Of a stretch of 64,000 nucleotides of DNA, positions 20,208 through 27,844 are shown one piece after another. A program made the position numbers and the translations under genes. The stretch is from positions 2,294,001 to 2,358,000 of the forward strand of contig NC_015500.1 of the NCBI RefSeq assembly GCF_000212415.1, written 5' to 3'. Source of the DNA: Treponema brennaborense DSM 12168 (GTDB taxonomy: Bacteria > Spirochaetota > Spirochaetia > Treponematales > Treponemataceae). Below the pieces are notes generated by a model. That model made no database searches and was not told the origin of the DNA. It was given only the letters and a program-made list of their open reading frames with translations. The first letter of the stretch is position 1. The number at the start of each line of letters is the position of its first letter.

Positions 20208-21827
20208 ATGAAGAATTCCGGGAAAAAATCACTCGTCGCAGCGGGGCTCAAGCTGTCCGTGTTAACGCTCGGTTCGAGGCTGCTCGGCCTCATCAGGGAA
20301 TCGACAAAGGCAGCTTTTTTGGGAACGTCCGCGCTTGCAGACGCGTTCGGCATTGCGTTTATGATTCCGAATCTGTTCCGGCGCCTCTTCGCTGAAAACA
20401 GCATTTCCGTCGCGTTCATTCCGACGTTCAAAGCGTATTTGGAAGACGCCCGGACGCCGGAAAAACAGGCGGAAGTGAAGCAGTTCGTATCGGCGACCTG
20501 CACGCTGGTTTCCTTTTTGACCGCCGCAGTCGTCGTCGCCGGAATCTGCGTTACGCCGCTCATCATTCCGTTCTTTTACAAAGACGCGGCGCCGGACGTT
20601 ATGGCAGAAACGGTTCTGCTGACGCGGATCATGTTTCCGTATCTGTTCGTCATTTCGATAGCGGCGTTTTTTCAGGGAATACTGAACGGCCTCAAAATAT
20701 TTTCTCCGTCGGGATTCACGCCGATTCTGTTCAACCTGATCGTTATCGCAAGCACGTACTGGCTGTCGCCGTTTACCGCAAATCCGGCGCGCGCGATGGC
20801 GATCGGCGTACTGGCGGGAGGAACCGTTCAGGCACTGTTCCAGCTGCCGTTCGTTGTGAAAAACGGCTGGACGTTTTCACTTACGGGGCTGAAAAAAGCC
20901 TTTACAAACGAGGGCACGCGCAAAGTCATGCGGCTCGTCGGACCGACGATCGTCGGCATGGCGGCGTATCAGCTGAACGACGTCGTGTCCACCGCGCTGG
21001 CCGGAAACGCGGGCACCGGAATCGTTTCGAGTTTACAGTATTCGCTGCGCCTGCAGGAACTGATTTTGGGCATTTTTGCCGTTTCGATCGGCACCGTCAT
21101 ACTGCCCGATCTGTCGGGACTGGCAAAACGGCGGGAATGGGGGCAGTTCAACACGATGCTGACGCAAGCGCTCAGAATCATCGCGCTGATAACGGTACCC
21201 ATTACGTTTTTTTCGCTCATAACCGGAGAAAACATCATCACGCTGATTTATAAATCGAACAGTTTTACCGACGAGTCCGTCCGGCTGACGCTTGAAGCGT
21301 TCAGGTTTCACATTACGGGACTATTTTTTGTCGCGATAAACAGAATCATATCGCCGGCATTTTACGCGCAGGGCAACACTAAAGCGCCGACCGCAGCGGG
21401 CCTGATCGGGTTCGCGGCGAACATCGCGCTCGCTTTGCTGCTCGTAAAACCGATGGCCGGCGGCGGAATAGCGCTCGCGTTGACAGTGGCAAGCATCGTG
21501 AACACCGTGTTCCTGTTCATTTTCCTTGCAAAAACGGAAACGATCGAAGTGCTGCACGTCGTAACGAAGACGCTGCTTTATACGGTCCGCATAGCCGTTT
21601 TTTCGTTTATCGCCGCAGTGCCGGTGTACTTTTTGAAACCGGCGCTTTTTTCGCTTTTTGCCGATCGGAACAGATTTGTCGCGCAGGGCGTTCCGCTGGT
21701 GCTGGGGGCTTTGCTTTTTGCGCTCATCGGTGTATTCTTGCTGGTTATAACGCGGGATCCGGTCGTTTCGCTTATCACGGCGAAATTCCGCCGGAAAACA
21801 ACCGCAAATGAGAGGAGCGTAAGATAA
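20208..21827 (+). CDS. murJ: Lipid II flippase MurJ (MviN)
   Basis: 539 residues. The N-terminus (LGSRLLGLIRESTKAAFLGTSALADAFGIAFMIPNLFRRLFAENSISVAFIPTF) is the hallmark MviN/MurJ signature, with Arg residues of the central cavity. About 14 hydrophobic segments run to the C-terminus, the usual count for this MOP-superfamily flippase. It moves lipid II across the inner membrane for peptidoglycan synthesis. It is transcribed away from the adenylate cyclase gene, has no visible ribosome-binding site, and is followed by a hairpin-rich spacer and an aminopeptidase gene in the same direction. Confidence 0.95.
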   Translation: MKNSGKKSLVAAGLKLSVLTLGSRLLGLIRESTKAAFLGTSALADAFGIAFMIPNLFRRLFAENSISVAFIPTFKAYLEDARTPEKQAEVKQFVSATCTLVSFLTAAVVVAGICVTPLIIPFFYKDAAPDVMAETVLLTRIMFPYLFVISIAAFFQGILNGLKIFSPSGFTPILFNLIVIASTYWLSPFTANPARAMAIGVLAGGTVQALFQLPFVVKNGWTFSLTGLKKAFTNEGTRKVMRLVGPTIVGMAAYQLNDVVSTALAGNAGTGIVSSLQYSLRLQELILGIFAVSIGTVILPDLSGLAKRREWGQFNTMLTQALRIIALITVPITFFSLITGENIITLIYKSNSFTDESVRLTLEAFRFHITGLFFVAINRIISPAFYAQGNTKAPTAAGLIGFAANIALALLLVKPMAGGGIALALTVASIVNTVFLFIFLAKTETIEVLHVVTKTLLYTVRIAVFSFIAAVPVYFLKPALFSLFADRNRFVAQGVPLVLGALLFALIGVFLLVITRDPVVSLITAKFRRKTTANERSVR

Positions 21828-21839
21828 AAACCGCCTGCA

Positions 21840-21965
21840 ATATCGTCGTTTTTTATCTTTTATAAGTTTGCGTTGCAAACTTTTTTATCATCTGCTGCTT
21901 TCGTTAAAGCAGCTTAAAAAATCAATCCGAAACTTGACACTTTCGTCTTGACTTTTTATGGGAGT
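21840..21965 (+). repeat. Hairpin-rich intergenic element ending in an ACTTTTTAT(G)GGAGT ribosome-binding-site motif
   Basis: The spacer between murJ and the aminopeptidase gene holds an inverted repeat around aagtttgc/gcaaactt (about 21863-21881, followed by a T-rich run) and another, gctgctt/aagcagc (about 21893-21912), then ends gactttttatgggagt (21950-21965), which provides the GGGAG of the downstream gene. The last 16 nt match the end of the 152-bp repeats at 6.5-7.0 kb and of the spacer at 60.03 kb, also placed directly before a gene. The first hairpin could double as a murJ terminator. Confidence 0.55.
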
Positions 21966-21969
21966 AATC

Positions 21970-23118
21970 ATGTCAGTCCGTCAGACTGAAAAACCGTACA
22001 GTCAGTTCTGCCTCCGCCGGAAGCAGGCGTTCGCGCAAAAACTGCAGGAGGCGAACGTTGCCGCCGCGTTTTTTGAAGACACGGAAGGCAGAAGGGATCC
22101 TGCAATCAGATATTTTACCGGCCATCCGGGAGACGCGCTGCTCGTCGTTACGGCGAAAGGCGAATCCGTGCTTTGTCCGTGGGACGAACATATGGCGGCT
22201 CTTATGGCAGAAGCGGATACGGTGCTGCCGTTTACCAAATTCGCGCGGAATCCGCTCAAAGCCGCAGCCGGAATATTCAGAAAACTGAAACTGGCCGACG
22301 GCTCCCGAATCGAAATCCCGCCGGAAACGCCGTATCCGCTGTTTCTGCGGTTTGTCGACGCACTCGCCGGATACAACGTGTTGTGCCGGGAAAACGGTTC
22401 GCACGAAGAGGCGGTGCTGATGCGCGCCGTAAAAGACGAATACGAAATCGGTTGTATCAGAAAAGCGGCGGCGGTAACGGACGCCATCATCGAACTGATC
22501 GAGGCACGGATAAAAGACGGAACGATTCAAACTGAAACCGACGCCGCGCTGCTGATTGAACGCGAATGCAGAAACGCCGGGTGCGAGGGAACGGGCTTTG
22601 AAACGCTCGCGGCGGGTCCGGCGCGCAGCTTCGGCATACATTGCTTTCCGCCGTACACCGCGCAGCCGTTTCCCGCGGACGGTTTGTCGATACTCGATTT
22701 CGGCGTCGTCACGGACGGGTATACGAGCGACGTAACGCTCACCGTTGCAAAAGGAACGCTGACGCCCGCACAGGAAGCTCAGCTGGAATTGACGGAAAAA
22801 GCGTACGCAAAAGCGCTGGAACTGTACAACCCCGGCGTTCCGATCAAAGCGGCGGCGCTTAAAGCCGACGAAGTGTTCGCGAAAGCAAAAAAATCCATGC
22901 CGCACGCGCTCGGTCACGGAATCGGTCTTGAAGCACATGAATTTCCGCCGGTAAAACCGGCGATTCCGCCCGAAACCGTTTTCGTTCCCGGAATGGTCGT
23001 TACGCTGGAACCGGGGCTGTACGATCCGGCGAACGGCGGCTGCCGTCTTGAAAACGACGTGCTCATCACGGAAACCGGGCACGAAGTGCTCACCAAATCA
23101 AAAATAATCAGATTATAA
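21970..23118 (+). CDS. M24-family metallopeptidase (Xaa-Pro aminopeptidase type)
   Basis: 382 residues from ATG 21970, which has GGGAG 5 nt upstream; the ATG at 21958 lies inside the spacer element. It has an N-terminal creatinase-like domain (1-130) and a C-terminal pita-bread domain. The five metal ligands of M24 are visible: D243 (LDFG), D254 (TSDV), H316 (LGHGIGLEAHE), E347 (TLEPGLY) and E361 (RLENDV). It should remove N-terminal residues next to proline from peptides in the cytoplasm, supplying amino acids to a peptide-fermenting organism. A strong hairpin follows the gene. Confidence 0.9.
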   Translation: MSVRQTEKPYSQFCLRRKQAFAQKLQEANVAAAFFEDTEGRRDPAIRYFTGHPGDALLVVTAKGESVLCPWDEHMAALMAEADTVLPFTKFARNPLKAAAGIFRKLKLADGSRIEIPPETPYPLFLRFVDALAGYNVLCRENGSHEEAVLMRAVKDEYEIGCIRKAAAVTDAIIELIEARIKDGTIQTETDAALLIERECRNAGCEGTGFETLAAGPARSFGIHCFPPYTAQPFPADGLSILDFGVVTDGYTSDVTLTVAKGTLTPAQEAQLELTEKAYAKALELYNPGVPIKAAALKADEVFAKAKKSMPHALGHGIGLEAHEFPPVKPAIPPETVFVPGMVVTLEPGLYDPANGGCRLENDVLITETGHEVLTKSKIIRL

Positions 23119-23133
23119 ACGCGCGTCGATCCG

Positions 23134-23299
23134 CCTATCCGCCGCTTCGGCGGATAGGGATGCACCGGCGGCAGAATTTCAGGTTAACGCCGATCCGCCG
23201 ACGGCCCCCCGCGCCGGCGATATCGGACGCGGCCACCGTTCGGGCGGAAAATTCCGCCCGTCAGTTTCTACCCGTTCGTTAAATTCCGCCCGTCAGTTT
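23134..23299. repeat. Intergenic hairpins and a 32-bp-spaced duplication of the neighbouring gene end
   Basis: A perfect 11-bp stem with a 3-nt loop (cctatccgccg, 23134-23158) lies just after the aminopeptidase gene and may end its transcription, though no T-run follows. A 20-bp palindrome (23241-23260, cgggcggaa arms) comes next. The sequence aaattccgcccgtcagttt occurs at 23249-23267 and again at 23281-23299; the second copy contains the stop codon of the convergent TPR gene. Its own gene end is thus duplicated, as in the 152-bp array at 7.0 kb. Confidence 0.7.
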
Positions 23300-26256
23300 T
23301 CGTCCGGCACCGTTTTGCCGTCGGCGACAGAGTCCAGCTTGCGCAGCACGGCGGCAGCCGAAGCATCAAGCGCCACCGCGGAATCCTTATCGGGTAAAGC
23401 GTGAATCAGCGGGCGCATAAAACCGAACACTTTTCCGGCAACGGCGATTTCATCGAATTTTTCCACTATGTCGTACCGCTGTTCGGGCGCAGCAACCAAA
23501 CCGTTCGTCCGGAGCGCTTCAGCGGCGGCGAGCAATCCGGGTTTACCGGAAAGTCTGTCTATAACGTAATCGAGCTGCAGCCGCTGCTTGCCGGTCATAA
23601 ACGCTTCCCGTTTCAGCGGCGGCAGATACCTGCACAAGTCGCGCATACGGCGGAACATTTCAGCGGCGCTTTCGCATTTTTCTCCGGAGGGCGTATTCAT
23701 CAGTTTCCGCACCAGTTCGGGCAACTGCTTTACCGCAGCGGAAAACGGCATATCCGCGGCTGCCGGACTGGAGCGTTCCGGCGCGGAAGCTTCAGCAGCC
23801 GCGATTTCCGCCGATTCGGACTCGCCCGGTTCGACAAAATCCAGCGGCTCTTCAAACGGGTCGTCGGGTTCGGGAATATCCGAAATCGGCGCGGGTTCGG
23901 GCGAAGTGTCTTCAGCCGGCACCGGCTCAGACGGCGCAGGTTCGGGTATATCGGACTCGGCGAGAGGTTCCTGCTCAACGAGAGATTCCGGCTCGGCAAG
24001 AGGTTCCGGCTCCGCTGCGGGAACGGGTTCGTCGGCGGAAGCGGATTGCGGAACCGAGGGCTCAAACGGCGGTTCGGGCTGCCGGTCGAACGGGGGAACC
24101 GAATCGGTATTCGTATCGGGCCGAGGCCGAAGCGGCGCCGGACGTTCGGGTACAGAAGACTCGGAAGGGCAAGGTTTGGGCGCAGGCGGAAACGCCGGTT
24201 CGGGATCCCGATACCGTGCAGGTTCGGGAGTGCGAGGCTCGGCAGCATACGGCTCGGCGTTAAACGGCTCAGGGGCGCGAGGCTCGGCGTTAAACGGCTC
24301 GGGAACGGGCGGAACGTCGGAATCGGGAACGTCCTCAGCCGCTTCATTTTGAAGCGGCGACGGTTTCCGTACCGGTTCGGGCGCCGCAGGACCGAGGTCG
24401 AGATCTTCGTCTTCAAAATCGAGTACGGACGGATCGCCGGAAGCGTTGCGGTCGTTTTCCGCATCAGGGAGACGGGAATCGGTGTGCGCCGCCGGATCGT
24501 AGTCGATCGGACTGCCGTCGGCAACGAGCCCGTCGAGCCCGAATCCGTCCGCGTCTTCTTCTTCGACCGTTTCATCAAGTTCAAGCGGATCGTACACGTC
24601 GGCACTTTCGGACACGTCGGCAAAATCATCGAATCGGAACGCTTCCTCGTCTTCCGTATTCGCAGACGTGTTTCCGGAAGCCTCTCCGGACGGCTCGGCG
24701 TCGGAATCACCGGAACGGCCGGGAGCGTCGAACAAATCATCGGATGCCAGACAAATTTCATCGTCCGCAGAAGAATCGAAATCGGCCGCATCCACCGACG
24801 CGGCGACGGAATCCGGATCGGCCGGCAGGGAACCGCCGTTTTCGGCCGGCTCGCCGTTTTCCGCGAGTATTGAACTTAACCGCCGGACGTTTTCTTCCAA
24901 AGCGGTGCTGCACGTATCCGCGGCAAGTGCCCGGCGGTACGTTGCCAGCGCTTCACGCAGTTTCCGCAGCGATTCATACACTGCGGCCAGCGCCGTCAGC
25001 GCCTCGGCGTCGGAAGGATCCTTATCGACGTATTTTTCAAGAAAACTTTCCGACATCGCCAGTTTTCCCAGCTGTTTGCAGCGCATTCCCAAATCACGGT
25101 AGTGTCTGCGGTACTGCGGATCGAGTTCCGCAATGCGTTTCAGACAAGTATCGAAGCGTCTGCGATCGTTGCTGCACAGGTAATATTGGGAAAGCATATT
25201 CCACACGTTCACATCCAACCGATTTTTGTGCCACAATTTTTTAAGCAGACGCGACGCCGCGGCCAATTCATTCGCACTCAAAAGCGCCGAAACGTATCGG
25301 AAGCGCATATCGCCGTTCATCAGGGAATCTTTTTCCAGTTTATCAAAAATCTGAACGGACTCCGGAAATTTACCTTCTTTTTCATATACGGTCGCAAGGC
25401 CCAGCAGCGCGTTTTCATCAGCAGGATTACGGGACAACGCCGAACGATACTGTTTAAACGCTTCCGCATAGTTGCCGCTCTGCGTCTGCAAATCTGCCAT
25501 GGACACGAGCATCGCCGGATCATCCGGCTGCAAAGCCAATCCCTGCGCCAACAAATCGAAGGCTTCGTGTTTTTTATTGCGCGCCATTAAAAACGAAGCG
25601 TATCCGTTCAGCGCGTCGGCCCATCCTGGCTTCGCTTTCAGCGCGCTTTCATATTCGAGTTTTGCCTCTTCATCCTTACCCAAAATTTCAAATTCTTTCG
25701 CAAGATTCAAATGAAGCACCGGATGATTCGGATCGAGTTTCAAACCGCGCCGATAAGAGGCGATCGCGTTCGCACTGTCGTGCCGCAGCGAATACAGGCT
25801 GCCCAAATGGTTGTATGCCAAAATGTCGTTCGGATTTTCTTCAATTACCACTTTAAAACATTCCAGCGCGTCCTGGTACATTCCCATCAGTTTATACGTA
25901 AAGCCCAAATTATAGTAAATTTCGGTCTGATCGGGCTGAAGGCTGATAGCCTGTTCCAGCGCTTCAATCGATTCCTGATACAGATCCAAACGGCGGTACA
26001 CGCCGCCCAGTGCGGTAAGCGCTTTGCAGTCGCCGGGATTTTTTTCAACAAGCCGTTTATACACCGGCAGCGCGTTTGAATCCTGACCGGCGCGGACGTA
26101 CATCAAACCGAGCGCTTCCAGCGTCGCGCCGTCGTCCGGTGCCGCTTTCAGTATCGCTTTATACAATCGGGCGGCAAGTTCAAAATCTCTGGACAACACT
26201 GCGGCTTTCGCACGTGAAAGCATGAATTCTTTTTTCTGTACATCGTCGTTCGCCAT
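23293..26256 (-). CDS. Cytoplasmic TPR-repeat protein with a long Pro/Glu-rich linker
   Basis: 987 residues from ATG 26256 (AAAGGAG 10 nt upstream); a longer frame exists but begins with an implausible Arg-rich extension. Residues about 10-460 are consecutive tetratricopeptide repeats (AALEALGLMYVRAGQDSNALPVYKRLVEKNPGD-type, roughly 34 residues each). Residues about 480-850 are acidic and Pro/Ser/Glu-rich, with repeated EPLAEPES and EPFNAEP motifs, and a helical C-terminal domain follows (from MPFSAAVKQLPELVRKLM). No signal peptide. A protein-protein scaffold is the natural reading; partners are unknown. It ends convergently against the M24 gene. Confidence 0.8.
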   Translation of the reverse strand: MANDDVQKKEFMLSRAKAAVLSRDFELAARLYKAILKAAPDDGATLEALGLMYVRAGQDSNALPVYKRLVEKNPGDCKALTALGGVYRRLDLYQESIEALEQAISLQPDQTEIYYNLGFTYKLMGMYQDALECFKVVIEENPNDILAYNHLGSLYSLRHDSANAIASYRRGLKLDPNHPVLHLNLAKEFEILGKDEEAKLEYESALKAKPGWADALNGYASFLMARNKKHEAFDLLAQGLALQPDDPAMLVSMADLQTQSGNYAEAFKQYRSALSRNPADENALLGLATVYEKEGKFPESVQIFDKLEKDSLMNGDMRFRYVSALLSANELAAASRLLKKLWHKNRLDVNVWNMLSQYYLCSNDRRRFDTCLKRIAELDPQYRRHYRDLGMRCKQLGKLAMSESFLEKYVDKDPSDAEALTALAAVYESLRKLREALATYRRALAADTCSTALEENVRRLSSILAENGEPAENGGSLPADPDSVAASVDAADFDSSADDEICLASDDLFDAPGRSGDSDAEPSGEASGNTSANTEDEEAFRFDDFADVSESADVYDPLELDETVEEEDADGFGLDGLVADGSPIDYDPAAHTDSRLPDAENDRNASGDPSVLDFEDEDLDLGPAAPEPVRKPSPLQNEAAEDVPDSDVPPVPEPFNAEPRAPEPFNAEPYAAEPRTPEPARYRDPEPAFPPAPKPCPSESSVPERPAPLRPRPDTNTDSVPPFDRQPEPPFEPSVPQSASADEPVPAAEPEPLAEPESLVEQEPLAESDIPEPAPSEPVPAEDTSPEPAPISDIPEPDDPFEEPLDFVEPGESESAEIAAAEASAPERSSPAAADMPFSAAVKQLPELVRKLMNTPSGEKCESAAEMFRRMRDLCRYLPPLKREAFMTGKQRLQLDYVIDRLSGKPGLLAAAEALRTNGLVAAPEQRYDIVEKFDEIAVAGKVFGFMRPLIHALPDKDSAVALDASAAAVLRKLDSVADGKTVPDEN

Positions 26257-26326
26257 AAGGGACATTCTCCTTTCATAAAACCGGTGCCGCCGCTGCCGAA
26301 CGGTACACATTTTTTATCAAAATACG

Positions 26327-27844
26327 TTATTTTTTCATCGGACGGGCGTATACTTCTTTTGAAAGGGCGCCGGTCTTTCCGTCCCGTTCCGCCGCCAACG
26401 CAAAGTAATAAATCTTACCGTTTTGCAGTCCGGTGATCCGGATGGAATTGCGCAGTCCGGCAAAAACGGGCGAAGGACCTTCCGCCGCAATCCGCCCCAG
26501 GTATTCGCCGGGACGTTCGCCGTAATACACGTAATAGCCGCCGGTCTCGTCAACCGAGCGGGACCAGGATAAGTCGACGTATCCGTTTCCGGCAGCAGCA
26601 AAGACCGCGAACGGCGGCAGCGGCGGCGGATTTTCACGATACGTCAGCGTTACGGCAGTTACCGACGGCGTTTCGTTTCCGGCTCCGTCGGGATACAAAT
26701 CGGCGGCAATCTGAAAATAAGCGCCGCTCACTCCGGAAACGCTTTCACCGGCCGTAACCGGAATCCACGCGGGTTCCGCGGCCGTCCAGGTAAAATAATT
26801 GTCTCCGGCGCGCACGTACAGCTGCACGGCCGTTTGACTGGGTTCGGTTATTTCCGCGCTGACGGAAGAAAGCACGCTTCCGCTGCCGACCGGAATCGGC
26901 TGACTTTCAAAGCGGCCGCCGTCCTGCACGTACCGGTCGTAATGGGAGCCGGACGGCGAAGCGGTGCAGATTTCTTCCGGCTGAACGTCCAGTCCGTGAC
27001 GCAAAATGCGGAAATCGTCTATTTTTCCGGTAAAAGCCGGTGCAATTTCGATATCGGCGGGAGCACCCAAAACCAGCGGATACACCGTTCCGCCTTCGCC
27101 GTTTTCGGACGTAACGTACCGGTAATCTTCAAGCAGCCCGTCCACCCGGTATTCGAGTAGTCCCGATTCTTCCGAATACGTCAGCGTGTGATGCGCCCAT
27201 CGGCCCGGAATAACAGCGCGGTCTCCTTTGAGCACGATGCCGTTCGACGAAGCGGCCGCTCCGTCGAACAAATCGGTGAGCGTCCATTCCAAACGGCTGT
27301 TTGCGAACGAAGCAGAAAGCAATTGATAAGCCGAATAGCCGCCCGTATTCCGCGACGACCGCCAAGTCAGTACCGTTTCACCGTTTTCGACGATCAGCGG
27401 ACACAGCCAAAACTCGATCGTAAAAGAACCGGTCCAGTTTCCGGAACCGAAAATCGACTGCGCGCTGCCGGAAAGCACCAATCCGCCCGACTCGCCGCGC
27501 GAAAGAGCCGCGCCGCTGCCTCTGTTGCCGCCCGGCACAAGCGACAGATTCGACGAAACGACCGTATAATTCCCCGCTTTATCGGAAACGGGTTCCAAAT
27601 CGAACGGCAGCAGCAGATCGGTATATTCGGTCACTTTCCGCGAATTGGTGGAAAGCATCACCGCCTCGTAGCCGAAGCGGCCGCTGCCGGTCGTTACGCC
27701 GTCCATAACGGAAAGCTGTTCCCATCCGTTTTTGCCGCCCAGCTCGATAGTCTTCTCAACGGAAAAAAGGGGCAAACATACCGCAGCCAGTAGACAAACA
27801 ACCGCAAAAAAGGGTATGAGTTGTCTGACGGTTTTATGAATCAT
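26327..27844 (-). CDS. Exported LamG-like / fibronectin type III-like protein
   Basis: 505 residues from ATG 27844, chosen because it gives a textbook signal peptide (MIHKTVRQLIPFFAVVCLLA..PLFS); the frame is open 32 codons further. A concanavalin/LamG-type jelly-roll lies near 110-310 (FTIEFWLCPLIVENGETVLTWRSSRN; GKIDDFRILRHGL) and a fibronectin III-like domain near 415-505 (AVFAAAGNGYVDLSWSRSVDETGGYYVYYG; LQNGKIYYFALAA). Both folds bind carbohydrate or protein ligands, so a surface or periplasmic binding role is likely. Its ATG shares two bases with the ATG of divergent uvrC, and no ribosome-binding site is visible. Confidence 0.75.
   Translation of the reverse strand: MIHKTVRQLIPFFAVVCLLAAVCLPLFSVEKTIELGGKNGWEQLSVMDGVTTGSGRFGYEAVMLSTNSRKVTEYTDLLLPFDLEPVSDKAGNYTVVSSNLSLVPGGNRGSGAALSRGESGGLVLSGSAQSIFGSGNWTGSFTIEFWLCPLIVENGETVLTWRSSRNTGGYSAYQLLSASFANSRLEWTLTDLFDGAAASSNGIVLKGDRAVIPGRWAHHTLTYSEESGLLEYRVDGLLEDYRYVTSENGEGGTVYPLVLGAPADIEIAPAFTGKIDDFRILRHGLDVQPEEICTASPSGSHYDRYVQDGGRFESQPIPVGSGSVLSSVSAEITEPSQTAVQLYVRAGDNYFTWTAAEPAWIPVTAGESVSGVSGAYFQIAADLYPDGAGNETPSVTAVTLTYRENPPPLPPFAVFAAAGNGYVDLSWSRSVDETGGYYVYYGERPGEYLGRIAAEGPSPVFAGLRNSIRITGLQNGKIYYFALAAERDGKTGALSKEVYARPMKK

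Noticed and set aside
23134-23158. A firm terminator call after the M24 peptidase gene
   Set aside because: The 11-bp stem is strong but no T-run follows on either strand, so it is listed only as a hairpin.
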